A stretch of 64,000 nucleotides of DNA from Sphingomonas sp. LM7 (GTDB lineage: Bacteria; Pseudomonadota; Alphaproteobacteria; Sphingomonadales; Sphingomonadaceae), in NCBI RefSeq assembly GCF_002002925.1, contig NZ_CP019511.1, positions 2,542,001 through 2,606,000 of the forward strand, given 5' to 3'. The position numbers and the translations under genes are program-made. The notes below the pieces were generated by a model that had not been told where the DNA came from, did no database searches, and saw only the letters and a list, made by a program, of their open reading frames with translations. Positions 16,327 to 24,759 of this stretch are shown piece after piece. Every line of letters starts with the position of its first letter. Position 1 is the first letter of the stretch.

Positions 16327-17637
16327 ATGCGCACCCTCCTCTCGGCAGCCCTCGCCATGACTCTCGCCGCCCCCGCTTACGCCGCCGACCCCGTCCGCGA
16401 CGCCACGCAGGCCGCTCTCCCCCAGCTCATGGATTTCTACCGCGACTTCCACGCCAATCCCGAGCTCAGCCTCCACGAGGTCAAGACCGCCGCCAAGCTC
16501 GCCGCCGAGGCGCGCAAGGCAGGCTTCAAGGTTACCGAGAAGGTCGGCGGCACCGGCGTCGTCGCGGTGCTCGAAAACGGCCCCGGCCCGATCCTGCTGA
16601 TCCGCGCCGACATGGACGGCCTGCCCGTCACCGAAGACACCGGCCTTCCCTTCGCTTCCAAAGTCCGCGCCACCACCGACGAGGGCCAGGAAACCGGCGT
16701 GATGCACGCCTGCGGCCACGACACGCACATGGCATCGTGGATCGGCACGCTGCGCAACCTCGCCGCGATGAAAAGCCAGTGGAAGGGCACGCTCGTCATG
16801 ATCGCCCAGCCCGCCGAGGAGCGCGGCATGGGTGCGCGGATGATGCTCGAGGACGGGCTGTTCACTCGCTTCCCCAAGCCGCAATTCGCGCTGGCCTTCC
16901 ACGATGCCGCCTCGCTCCCTGCCGGCACGATCGGCGTGCGTTCGGGCTATGCGCTCGCCAATGTCGATTCGGTCGACATCAAGGTCCAGGGCATCGGCGG
17001 GCACGGCGCCTATCCCAACACCACCCGCGACCCGATCGTCCTCGCCGCGCGTATCGTCAGCACGCTCCAGACCTTGGTCAGCCGCGAGATCGACCCGCAG
17101 GACGCCGCCGTCGTCACCGTCGGCAGTTTCCAGGGCGGCACCACCCACAATATCATCGGCAAGGAAGCGACCTTGCTGCTCACCGTGCGCAGCTACACCC
17201 CCGAGGTCCGCAAGATCCTGCTCGACGGCATCGCGCGGATCGCCAAGGGCGAAGCGATCGCCGCAGGCGTCCCCGAGGACCGCATGCCCGTCGTCACCGT
17301 CCGCAACGAAGGCACGCCCTCGACCTTCAACACCGAGCCGCTCACCGGCCGCCTCAACACGCTCTGGACCAGCCGCTTCGGCAAGGATCGCGTCGTCGAG
17401 ACTCCCGCCGTGATGGGCGGCGAGGACTTTGGCCGCTTCTACCTTGCGGACAAGTCGATCCAGAGCATGATCTTCTGGGTCGGCGGCGTGCCCAGGGCGA
17501 AATGGGACGCCGCGCAGGCGGGCAAGGCGGCGCTTCCTTCGCTCCACAGTCCGTTCTGGGCGCCCGAGGCCGAAGCGGTGATCGGCACCGCCACCGAAGC
17601 GATGACCGCGGCGGCGCTCGACATATTGAAGCGCTAA
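16327..17637 (+). CDS. Secreted M20-family amidohydrolase
   Basis: A 436-residue zinc-dependent amidohydrolase with a signal peptide ending near PAYAAD. The M20D ligands are visible: C129 and the HDTH of HACGHDTHMA, the glutamates in QPAEERGMG, and HxxxPF near SLHSPFW towards the C-terminus. The lid domain includes GGHGAYP. The family cleaves N-acyl amino acids, hippurate-like amides or dipeptides. The export signal places it in the periplasm. It has its own upstream repeat and no obvious operon partner. Confidence 0.9.
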   Translation: MRTLLSAALAMTLAAPAYAADPVRDATQAALPQLMDFYRDFHANPELSLHEVKTAAKLAAEARKAGFKVTEKVGGTGVVAVLENGPGPILLIRADMDGLPVTEDTGLPFASKVRATTDEGQETGVMHACGHDTHMASWIGTLRNLAAMKSQWKGTLVMIAQPAEERGMGARMMLEDGLFTRFPKPQFALAFHDAASLPAGTIGVRSGYALANVDSVDIKVQGIGGHGAYPNTTRDPIVLAARIVSTLQTLVSREIDPQDAAVVTVGSFQGGTTHNIIGKEATLLLTVRSYTPEVRKILLDGIARIAKGEAIAAGVPEDRMPVVTVRNEGTPSTFNTEPLTGRLNTLWTSRFGKDRVVETPAVMGGEDFGRFYLADKSIQSMIFWVGGVPRAKWDAAQAGKAALPSLHSPFWAPEAEAVIGTATEAMTAAALDILKR

Positions 17638-17707
17638 ATCTGCCGGCCATTGGCACAAACGCGGCTAATTCACGTTAGAGCAACATGAGTTTGCCGGAGT
17701 TTGGGCA

Positions 17708-17905
17708 TTGGCGCAGGAGCATATCGTGGCGGTTGGGTTATTGACCAACCGTGACCTGGAAAGACTCGGAAGTGGCTTTAGTCGCTGCTTTCCGGTATCC
17801 GACGACGGCAAGTTCGAAGACTTGCTGCGCGCAATCGACGAAGCCGATGCCGCATCGGGACTGCGCGCCAGCCGTCCCGAAGAAGGACATGTGAAAACCA
17901 TCTAG
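17708..17905 (+). CDS. Small conserved-looking protein of unknown function
   Basis: A 65-residue reading frame with a strongly coding look: LTNRDLERLGSGFSRCFPVS then FEDLLRAIDEAD. Two starts are possible: TTG at 17708 behind CGGAG, or GTG at 17726 behind a well-spaced AGGAG; the second would give a 59-residue protein and may be the real one. No signal peptide or motif is visible. It is followed by another small gene at 17976. I do not recognise a characterised family. Confidence 0.55.
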   Translation: MAQEHIVAVGLLTNRDLERLGSGFSRCFPVSDDGKFEDLLRAIDEADAASGLRASRPEEGHVKTI

Positions 17906-17975
17906 GTCGATCGGTACGGCGTCGTACCTACTATTCGCTTGTACCGCGCAAGAGCTGTGGCACTCTTGGACTGCG

Positions 17976-18134
17976 ATGGAAAACTACTTGCCCGAGTCGG
18001 CCTATTTCCAGAAACGCGCACACCGCGAGCGCGAAGCCGCGCAACGCCAGCAACATCCGGTGGCGCGCCACGCGCATCTCGTCATGGCCGAACGCTACGA
18101 ACGCATGGTCGCCGAGGGTCCGCGCTTCCGCTAG
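17976..18134 (+). CDS. 52-residue charged protein of unknown function
   Basis: An ATG-started frame of 52 residues, MENYLPESAYFQKRAH through to GPRFR, ending in TAG. The composition is very rich in Arg, Glu, Gln and His and it should form one long helix (REREAAQRQQHPVARHAHLV). The absence of rare codons and the pattern of synonymous GC-rich third bases look coding. It is short enough to be missed by standard cut-offs. It may share a transcript with the small gene at 17708-17905. Function unknown. Confidence 0.5.
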   Translation: MENYLPESAYFQKRAHREREAAQRQQHPVARHAHLVMAERYERMVAEGPRFR

Positions 18135-18147
18135 CCGCCGCCGCGCT

Positions 18148-19098
18148 TCAGCCCACTGCGGCGATCGCCGGGGCATCCTCGGCCTTTTCCGGGCGGATAT
18201 AGATGGACGACAGCATTGGCAGCGCCGCCTTGAGCTCCTGCTCGATGCGCTCGATCAGCGCCTCGCCCTCGCCCATCGTCAGCGCATCGTCGAAATCGGC
18301 GCTGACTGCGACGAACACCCGGTCGGGGCCGGTATGGATCGTACGGACATGATTGACCCGCATGATTCGCGGCTCGCGGTCGAGGATCGTCCACACGCAG
18401 GCGACCACCTGCGGATTGGCGCGCTCGCCGATCAGCAGCCCCTTGGCTTCGCGCGCCAGCAGGATCGCCACTGCGGCGAGGATGCAGCCGATCGCGATCG
18501 ACGCCACCCCGTCGATCCGCGGATCGCCCCAGTGATGGCTCGCCCATATGCCGATGCCGGCAACGAAAAGCCCGGCAAGCGCCGCCGAATCCTCGAACAA
18601 CACGATGAACGCCGCGGGATCCTTCGACTCGCGCACTGCCGCCCACCAGCCCATCTCGCCCTTGGCTGCGGCGAACTCCTTGAGCGCTATGCCCCAGCTC
18701 GTCCCTTCCAGCGCCACGGCGACTGCCAGCACGATGTAATTGACCAGCGGATTATGTAGCGGCTCGGGCGCGGCGACGTGCTTCCAGCCCTCATAGATCG
18801 AGACGCCCGCGCCCAGCCCGAAGATCAGGATCGCGACGACGAACGCCCAGAAGTAAAGTTCGCGGCCATAGCCGAACGGATGTTCGGCGTCGGGCGGCTG
18901 CTTGGCGCGATGCTGACCATAGAGCAGCAGCCCCTGGTTGCCGCTGTCGACGAGGCTGTGCACGCCTTCGGTGAGCATCGACGACGAACCGGTGATCGCC
19001 GCCGCCACGAACTTGGCGACGGCGATCCCGAGATTGGCCGCCAGCGCGGCATAAAGAACGATATTGGCGCGCCAGCCCGACGCGGGAGACGCAGCCAT
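18148..19098 (-). CDS. Cation diffusion facilitator-family transporter
   Basis: A 316-residue inner-membrane metal exporter. Helices near the N-terminus include the SSSMLTEGVHSLVDSGNQ segment of the metal site, with the second half-site in VLFEDSAALAGL, where a histidine of typical zinc transporters is replaced by glutamate. A cytoplasmic C-terminal domain (from about 210) has the HVRTIHTGPDRVFVAVSADF strand. The family swaps protons for zinc, iron or manganese. The ATG at 19098 follows GGGAG. Which metal is carried is not clear. Confidence 0.85.
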   Translation of the reverse strand: MAASPASGWRANIVLYAALAANLGIAVAKFVAAAITGSSSMLTEGVHSLVDSGNQGLLLYGQHRAKQPPDAEHPFGYGRELYFWAFVVAILIFGLGAGVSIYEGWKHVAAPEPLHNPLVNYIVLAVAVALEGTSWGIALKEFAAAKGEMGWWAAVRESKDPAAFIVLFEDSAALAGLFVAGIGIWASHHWGDPRIDGVASIAIGCILAAVAILLAREAKGLLIGERANPQVVACVWTILDREPRIMRVNHVRTIHTGPDRVFVAVSADFDDALTMGEGEALIERIEQELKAALPMLSSIYIRPEKAEDAPAIAAVG

Positions 19099-19110
19099 CA
19101 ACGAGCTCCC

Positions 19111-19163
19111 AAAAATCCTTCCCCGGGAACCGGGGGAGGTGGCAGCGAAGCCGACGGAGGGGC
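19111..19163. repeat. Dispersed GGGAGG repeat
   Basis: AAAATCCTTCCCCGGGAACC, GGGGGAGGTGGCAGCGAAGC and a GACGGAGGGGCC end, just upstream of the CDF transporter gene. A variant of the long form. Confidence 0.6.
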
Positions 19164-19243
19164 CTCTCCGCGAGCAATAGGTTCGTGGAAAAGGCCCTTC
19201 CGACGCCTCGGGCGCTCCCCCTCTATCGGGAGGAGAAAGTGCC

Positions 19244-19612
19244 TCAGTCCAGCCCGAGCTTGTGCATCACCTTGCCGATGATACCCTTGGTGCCGGCCGG
19301 CCCTGCGGCCAGCTTTTCCTCGGCCTTGGCGTCATAGCCCGAGCTTTCGGGCGGCGCATGGTTGTGCACCGGCTGGGTCGAAGCGGGCGGATCCGACGCA
19401 TCCATCGATTCATCGAGCGCGCGGTCCAGCCGCGCCTCCTTGCTCTCGGGATTGCGTTCCAGCCGCTCTACGATGGACTTGTCGGTGCCGGCATCCGCCG
19501 AGCCGACGGGCGCGGGGCGCTCGTTGGCGACATTGCTGCCCGCTTCTGCATCGTCGGGTCCCGGTGCCACCGACATCCTGTCCATCGCCGGGTCGATCGC
19601 GTTCGCATTCAT
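19244..19612 (-). CDS. Small acidic protein behind a stress-type promoter
   Basis: A 122-residue protein with no signal peptide and no membrane helix, rich in Asp, Glu, Ala and Pro. It looks largely disordered (for example ESMDASDPPASTQPVHNHAPP) with a short C-terminal helix, GIIGKVMHKLGLD. An AGGAG site precedes the ATG. A GGAAC-N17-CGTT element lies 31-56 bases upstream, matching the EcfG general-stress consensus. Such small unstructured proteins are common in stress regulons; the function is unknown. Confidence 0.7.
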   Translation of the reverse strand: MNANAIDPAMDRMSVAPGPDDAEAGSNVANERPAPVGSADAGTDKSIVERLERNPESKEARLDRALDESMDASDPPASTQPVHNHAPPESSGYDAKAEEKLAAGPAGTKGIIGKVMHKLGLD

Positions 19613-19642
19613 GATTCACTCTCCTGAGCGTTGCCTGACTGA

Positions 19643-19668
19643 AACGACCGCCGTGCGATTCGCGTTCC
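19643..19668 (-). promoter_or_regulatory. Candidate EcfG general-stress promoter
   Basis: On the minus strand GGAAC (19668-19664), 17 bases, then CGTT (19646-19643), exactly the -35 and -10 pattern of alphaproteobacterial EcfG sigma factors. It faces the gene starting at 19612 and would give a leader of roughly 25 bases. Confidence 0.6.
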
Positions 19669-19691
19669 GCGCTCGGAAACATACCGCACAC

Positions 19692-19724
19692 AAAAACGGC
19701 CCGGCGGGAGTGCCGCCGGGCCGT
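19692..19724 (-). terminator. Rho-independent terminator of the BI-1 gene
   Basis: Minus-strand stem ACGGCCCGGCGG and CCGCCGGGCCGT with loop CACTC, followed by TTTTT. It is placed 26 bases after the stop of the gene at 19750-20502. Confidence 0.85.
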
Positions 19725-19749
19725 ATCTTGGGTTCGCTGTGCCGCGGAC

Positions 19750-20502
19750 TTAGTCGCGCGAGCTGCCGAACAGGCGCAGCAGGAACAGGAACATGTTGAT
19801 GAAGTCGAGATAGAGGTTCAGCGCCCCCATGATCGCGACCTTGCCCTGCATCTCCGTGCCGGCGACGTGCGCATAGATGCTCTTGATCTTCTGCGTGTCA
19901 TAGGCGGTCAGGCCGGCGAAGATCAGCACGCCGATCGCGCTGATCACCAGGCCCATCGTGCCCGACTGGAGGAACAGGTTGACGATCGACGCCACGATCA
20001 GGCCGATCAGGCCCATGATCAGGAAGGTGCCGAAGCCCGACAGGTCCTTCTTGGTGGTGTAGCCATAGAGGCTGAGGCCGGCGAAGCCCGCCGCGGTGGC
20101 GAAGAACACGCCCGCGATCGACGTGGCGGTATAGGCCATGAAGATCGTCGAGAGCGACGCGCCCATCAGCCCGGCATAGACGAAGAACAGCGTCTTGAGC
20201 GTGCCTTCCGACATGCGCTCCTGGCCAAAGCTCATCGCGAACACGATCGCCAGCGGCGACAGCGTGACGATCCAGCCCAGCATCGTCGGCGAATAGCCGC
20301 CGTTCGCATTCTGCTGCACGATCAGCTCGATCAGGCTCGAATTGCCGACCACCATCGAAATGATCGCAGTGAGCAGCACGCCCGAGAGCATGTAGTTGTA
20401 GACCGACAGCATATAGGCCCGGAGACCCGCGTCATACGCGTCGGCGCGTACGTCGGTCGCCGCATAGGCCGCGCCAGTCCGGGGGTCAGACCAATTCGCC
20501 AT
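19750..20502 (-). CDS. Bax inhibitor-1/YccA-family membrane protein
   Basis: A 250-residue protein with seven hydrophobic helices and the BI-1 core: a first helix after DAGLRAYMLSVYNYM, the GYTTKKDLSGFG loop, and YDTQKIKSIYAHVAG near the C-terminus before a last helix ending LFGSSRD. Bacterial members form calcium-leak channels or modulate FtsH. It has a good ribosome site (AAAGGAG) and a sigma-70 type promoter, and its own strong terminator, so it is monocistronic. Confidence 0.92.
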   Translation of the reverse strand: MANWSDPRTGAAYAATDVRADAYDAGLRAYMLSVYNYMLSGVLLTAIISMVVGNSSLIELIVQQNANGGYSPTMLGWIVTLSPLAIVFAMSFGQERMSEGTLKTLFFVYAGLMGASLSTIFMAYTATSIAGVFFATAAGFAGLSLYGYTTKKDLSGFGTFLIMGLIGLIVASIVNLFLQSGTMGLVISAIGVLIFAGLTAYDTQKIKSIYAHVAGTEMQGKVAIMGALNLYLDFINMFLFLLRLFGSSRD

Positions 20503-20540
20503 TGTAAACTCCTTTGCCCGGCCGTGTGCCGGATGCGCTG

Positions 20541-20569
20541 AATATCGTTCCTGAACCGGTCCTTTTCAA
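20541..20569 (-). promoter_or_regulatory. Sigma-70-like promoter of the BI-1 gene
   Basis: On the minus strand TTGAAA (20569-20564), 17 bases, GATATT (20546-20541), ending about 38 bases ahead of the ATG. Confidence 0.5.
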
Positions 20570-20615
20570 GCAAAACCGGTGGGCGGGCCGCGGGATCGCG
20601 GTTAAACCCCGCGCC

Positions 20616-21152
20616 ATGCACCGCCTGTTCGTCGGCCTTCGTCCCCCGCGCGCGGTCCGCGAGCGCCTTCTCGCGCTGATGGGCGGGGTCACCGGCGCCC
20701 GCTGGCAGGACGATGCCCAGCTCCACACCACGCTGCGCTTCATCGGCGAAGTCGAACGCCCGCTTGCCGAGGATGTCGCGATCGCGCTGTCCAATATCCA
20801 CTATCCGCCGATCGACGTCGCGCTCGACGGCGTCGGCCAGTTCGACAGCCGCGGCCGCCCCAATGCGCTCTGGGCCGGGCTGCGCCCGCACGACGCACTC
20901 GCCGGGCTCCACAAGAAGGTCGATCAGGCGCTGGTCCGCTGCGGTCTCGCGCCCGAGGGCCGGGCATATCTGCCGCACATCACCCTCGCCCGGATGAACG
21001 CTTCTGCCGGCCCCACCGATCGCTTCCTCGAAACCCATGCCGGCCTCGCCGGCGCGCTCTTCACGCTCGATCACTTCCTGCTGTTCGAAAGCACGCTGGG
21101 CAGCCAGGGCGCGGTCTACGAAGCCGTAGAGCGCTATCCGCTGCGAGGGTGA
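20616..21152 (+). CDS. thpR: RNA 2',3'-cyclic phosphodiesterase
   Basis: A 178-residue 2H phosphoesterase. The two HxTx motifs are HTTL at 37-40 and HITL at 121-124. Family members open 2',3'-cyclic phosphates on RNA ends; some have ligase activity. The start begins with the family's usual HRLFVGLRPP. The ATG at 20616 is chosen because upstream codons do not resemble the family. It is cytoplasmic. The gene following starts 74 bases after its stop. Confidence 0.9.
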   Translation: MHRLFVGLRPPRAVRERLLALMGGVTGARWQDDAQLHTTLRFIGEVERPLAEDVAIALSNIHYPPIDVALDGVGQFDSRGRPNALWAGLRPHDALAGLHKKVDQALVRCGLAPEGRAYLPHITLARMNASAGPTDRFLETHAGLAGALFTLDHFLLFESTLGSQGAVYEAVERYPLRG

Positions 21153-21226
21153 GGAAGGCCGATTTAGGGAACCTCTTTTCCGGCCACGCGTACCCTTGCG
21201 GCTGCGTAACGAGCGAAAGGATGAGG

Positions 21227-21577
21227 ATGCGGAATTTTCGAAATGTGATGGTGCTAGGCGCGGTCCCGGCTGCGTTCTTCGTCGCGATGCCGGCCCAGGC
21301 GCAAGCCGAGTTCACCGGCGCCGGCGAGGAGTCGGAACTCGATTGCGACGGCGCTGCCGCCACGATCGAAGGCGCGAGCAACATCCTGACGATCACCGGC
21401 GCATGCACCAGCCTGACCGTCACCGGCGCGGGCAATCGCATCACCGTCGATCTCGCCCAAGCCTCGCGAATCCAGGTGGTAGGCGCCGACAATGAAATCC
21501 GCTGGCGCGCGCCGGGCACCGCAAAGCCGCGCCTGAGCGTCACCGGCGCCGGCAACCGCATCTCCCGCCAGCGCTAG
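21227..21577 (+). CDS. Secreted DUF3060-like protein
   Basis: A 116-residue protein with a signal peptide ending AMPAQAQA. The mature part is a run of short strands with repeated ITGA/VTGAGNRI units (residues about 50-110), which suggests a small right-handed beta-helix as in DUF3060. Two cysteines (in LDCDG and GACTS) may pair. Of two ATG codons the second (21227) has AAAGG at proper distance. Possible cell-surface or periplasmic place. Function unknown. Confidence 0.7.
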   Translation: MRNFRNVMVLGAVPAAFFVAMPAQAQAEFTGAGEESELDCDGAAATIEGASNILTITGACTSLTVTGAGNRITVDLAQASRIQVVGADNEIRWRAPGTAKPRLSVTGAGNRISRQR

Positions 21578-21653
21578 GCTGCAGACTTCACTTCCTCCTT
21601 CGTCATCCCGGCCTTCTCGCGTCGGAAAGAAGCGGGATCAGATCGCGCGGGCG

Positions 21654-22688
21654 TCACCCGTGCCAGTCGATCCACGCGCCATAGGGATGACAGGTGGCGA
21701 GGTGCCGCGCTTCACCGCTTGGCCAGCAGGTCAGCCACAGCTGGACCTCGCTGCGGTTCGCCGTCCATTCGAAGCTGACCCACGCCAGCGGCCGCTTGGG
21801 CGTGGCGCGCGCGCCGGCCGCGGCGATCAGGTCGGTCGCGGCCTTGCGGTCGTCATCGCTCAGATATTGCAGCACCATCGAGTGGAACACTGCGCGGCAG
21901 CGTCCGGCGTCCTGCGGCAAAGCCAGCTGCTCGGCCAGCCATGACACCGCATCCGCGCGCGCGATCCGCGGCGGATGGCGCTGCGCCAGCGCGATCGCGT
22001 TCTGCAGCCGCTCGGCGCGCGCGGGCTGATCGGCGAAGACGAACGACAGCAGCCGGTCGCGCGTCGCCTCGTCCGCCACGTCGAGCGGATGGAGATCGAC
22101 GCCGAGCGCCGCCAGCACGTCCACCGCCGCTTCGGGCGGCGGCGCGCCGTGCCAGGTCGGCGCGATCTGCACCGTCGAGCCCAGCGTGCCCGCCGGCACC
22201 CCGCCCAGATCATAGCCATAGCGTGCCAGGTTGAGGTTGAGCCCGGCGCTCGACCCCAGTTCGAGCAGTTCGAACGGCAGGCCGAAGCGCTCGTTCGCCA
22301 CCATCAGCGCGGAGAGGATCGCCGCGGCGCGATTGACTTCGTTGGTCTGGGTCGGCTGGCGCATCCAGTGCGCGATGAAATCGTCCTCGGCGTCGAGCGC
22401 CGCGCCGATCGCCCCGTCGAAATCGTCATGCTGGCGCTTGTAGAGCGTTTCGAGCCGCAGCGGCCGCCCGCGCCGCGCCAGCGCATGGATCGCGGCGTTG
22501 AAGCGCATCGCCAGTGCCGCTGCCGAGGGATCCCCCGGCCAGGTCTCGATCAATGCGGCGGTGCGCGGGGCGCGGCGGATGTGCCGCTCGCCGGCTTCGA
22601 GCACCGAGGCGACGAAAGGCGAGCCGAGTGCGCGCGCGATATCCGCCTGGCGCGTGAATTCGCCCCGGGCCGCAAGATTGTCGGTCAT
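21654..22688 (-). CDS. DUF2332-family protein
   Basis: A 344-residue cytoplasmic protein. It carries the DUF2332 blocks: ELLELGSSAGLNLNL (a Rossmann-like glycine motif as in methyltransferases), NEVNRAAAI and, near the C-terminus, a LAWVSFEW segment. The family is of unknown function; the glycine motif raises the possibility of an S-adenosylmethionine-binding fold. GGAGG lies just ahead of the ATG. Upstream, divided by 97 bases, is the chemoreceptor gene on the same strand. Confidence 0.85.
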   Translation of the reverse strand: MTDNLAARGEFTRQADIARALGSPFVASVLEAGERHIRRAPRTAALIETWPGDPSAAALAMRFNAAIHALARRGRPLRLETLYKRQHDDFDGAIGAALDAEDDFIAHWMRQPTQTNEVNRAAAILSALMVANERFGLPFELLELGSSAGLNLNLARYGYDLGGVPAGTLGSTVQIAPTWHGAPPPEAAVDVLAALGVDLHPLDVADEATRDRLLSFVFADQPARAERLQNAIALAQRHPPRIARADAVSWLAEQLALPQDAGRCRAVFHSMVLQYLSDDDRKAATDLIAAAGARATPKRPLAWVSFEWTANRSEVQLWLTCWPSGEARHLATCHPYGAWIDWHG

Positions 22689-22785
22689 ATTCCTCCGGTC
22701 GCCGGATGCGCGGTCCGACGAAAAATCACGCGAAATCGAGCTTCGGGCCGCCGCTCCGAACGCGAAGCGGCGGCTCGGCACCTGC

Positions 22786-24630
22786 TCAGAACGACGCCCA
22801 GTCGTCGCCGCCGTTGGTCCGCTTCAGCGCGCCGACTGCGGCGGCGGGGAGCGGCTTGACCGGACCCTCGAAGCGCGCCTGGGTCTTGCTCACCCGCGGC
22901 GCGCCGCCATTGCCGACGTTGAACCGCGACGCCTGCTCGCTCAGTGCAGCGACTTCGCTGCTCAGGTTGCGCGCAGCGGCCGAGGTCTCTTCGACCATCG
23001 CGGCATTCTGCTGAGTCGACTGGTCCATCGTCCCGATCGCGATGCTGATCTCGGTGATCGCAGTCGACTGGGCCTGGTTGTCGCTGGCCATCTCGCCGAG
23101 CAGCGCATGGACTTCGCCCACATCGCCCGAGATATTGGCGAGTGCGCTGTCGACCTTCTGAACCATCTCCACCGCAGCGACGATGTCGCTCTGCGTCGAA
23201 GTCAGCTGGTCGCGAGCACGCGCCGCTTCCTCTTCCGAGCGCATCGCGAGCGCCGAGACGAGATCGGCGACGACCGCGAACCCGCGGCCCGCTTCACCCG
23301 CACGGCCGGCTTCGACCGCGGCGTTCATCGCGAGAACCCGCGTCTGGAACGCGATCTTGTCGAGACCCTCGATGACGCTGTCGATGCCCTTGGCACCGTC
23401 GGCAACCCGGCTCATCGCCTGGACCGCTTCGTCGGCGACCGCACGGCCGCCCGAGACTGTGGCGATGGCGCCGTCGGCACGCTCGACGGTGCGGCCGGCC
23501 GAAGCGGCCGTCGCCTTGAGGCGGCCGTCCATCTGCGTCACCGCTGCCGAAGTTTCCTCCAGGCTCGCGGCATTGGCTTCGGTACGGCGCGCCAGATCCT
23601 CGGAGGCCTGGGCGATCTCGCCCGAGCCCGAGCGGATCGAGATCGCGCTTTCCATCACCGTGCCGATCAGGTTGCGAAGCTCGCCCACTGCGGCGTTGAA
23701 GTTGGTCTTCACCGCGGCATAATCGCCCGGGAAGTCGCGGGTGATCTGCGCCGTGAGGTTGCCGTTGGCGAGCTCGGAGAGCTGCGACGACACCGTCTCG
23801 ACGACCATCTTCTGCTCGGCCTCGGCGCGCGCACTGGCGGCTTCGGCGGCATGCTTGGCGACTGCGGCGTCGCGGAACACCAGCACCGCGCGGGCCATGT
23901 CGCCCAGCTCGTCGCCGCGATCGGTGTCGGGCACGGCGATGTCGTTCTTGCCTGCGGCCAGATCGGCCATGCTGCGGGTCAGCCCCGAAATCGGACGGGC
24001 GATCAGGCCGGTCAGCATCACCGCGAGGGTGATGGCGATGCCGATCAGCGCCAGCGCGCCGATCGCGAGCACCATCAGCGCGGTCTTGATCGCGGTCTGC
24101 TGGCTCGCGCCATTATCCTCGATCAGCTTGGTCTGGGCGTCCTTGATCTCGCGCAGCGGCAGCACCGCGGCGCTGGTCAGCACGGCCTTGCCGGCGGCGC
24201 GCACATCGGCCTCGGCGGCTTCCTGCTGGCCTGCCTTGACCTTGGCGATCAGCCGGTCGCCCCATTCCTTGCGCCACTTGAGGGTTTCCTCGCGCGACTT
24301 GAGCAAGGCGGCTTCCTGCACCGGATCGACCAGGATCTCCTCGAGCTCGGTCGAGGTCTTGTCGTAATCGTCGCGACCCTCGTCATACGATTTGAGATAG
24401 GTCTCGTCTGCCGTCACCAGGAACCCGCGGAACTGGCTGTTCTGGCGCAGCAGCGAGGTTTCCAGCGCCTGCGTCTTGGCGTGGATCGACTGGCTGAGGT
24501 TGCTTTGGTCGGTCGAGCTGCGGATCGACGTGATGCTGGTGAAGAACACCCCCATCACGATCGCTGCAGTCGCGCAGATCGTCAGGAACGACAGGCCCAG
24601 CTTCTTGGGTATTTTCATAGCCTTGAACAT
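22786..24630 (-). CDS. Methyl-accepting chemotaxis protein with C-terminal pentapeptide
   Basis: A 614-residue chemoreceptor: membrane helix near 11-33, a periplasmic four-helix sensor with [15 protein letters not shown], a second helix near 183-207, HAMP, a linker coil and the signalling hairpin. The tip reads [20 protein letters not shown], the sphingomonad variant of the FQTN tip, with R in place of N. The last five residues, DWASF, fit the xWxxF motif that tethers CheR or CheB. AGGAAAAAC lies ahead of the ATG. No chemotaxis kinase genes are nearby, so the signalling partner is elsewhere. Ligand unknown. Confidence 0.93.
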   Translation of the reverse strand: MFKAMKIPKKLGLSFLTICATAAIVMGVFFTSITSIRSSTDQSNLSQSIHAKTQALETSLLRQNSQFRGFLVTADETYLKSYDEGRDDYDKTSTELEEILVDPVQEAALLKSREETLKWRKEWGDRLIAKVKAGQQEAAEADVRAAGKAVLTSAAVLPLREIKDAQTKLIEDNGASQQTAIKTALMVLAIGALALIGIAITLAVMLTGLIARPISGLTRSMADLAAGKNDIAVPDTDRGDELGDMARAVLVFRDAAVAKHAAEAASARAEAEQKMVVETVSSQLSELANGNLTAQITRDFPGDYAAVKTNFNAAVGELRNLIGTVMESAISIRSGSGEIAQASEDLARRTEANAASLEETSAAVTQMDGRLKATAASAGRTVERADGAIATVSGGRAVADEAVQAMSRVADGAKGIDSVIEGLDKIAFQTRVLAMNAAVEAGRAGEAGRGFAVVADLVSALAMRSEEEAARARDQLTSTQSDIVAAVEMVQKVDSALANISGDVGEVHALLGEMASDNQAQSTAITEISIAIGTMDQSTQQNAAMVEETSAAARNLSSEVAALSEQASRFNVGNGGAPRVSKTQARFEGPVKPLPAAAVGALKRTNGGDDWASF

Positions 24631-24717
24631 GTTTTTCCTAGCCTTCAGCCAGATGGCGGCCGTCGCCGCCGCAAAGTGTTACGCCGCCCCCGATGGGCGG
24701 CTTGCCGCAGCCGGAAA

Positions 24718-24751
24718 GGGCCCGGACCGCTCCGAAGAGCGGCCCGGGCCC
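24718..24751 (-). terminator. Hairpin after the TonB receptor gene
   Basis: A long GC-rich stem, GGGCCCGGGCCGCTCT against AGCGGTCCGGGCCC, starting 9 bases after the receptor stop. The T run after it is short (TTT). Confidence 0.55.
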
Positions 24752-24759
24752 GAGCCGGA

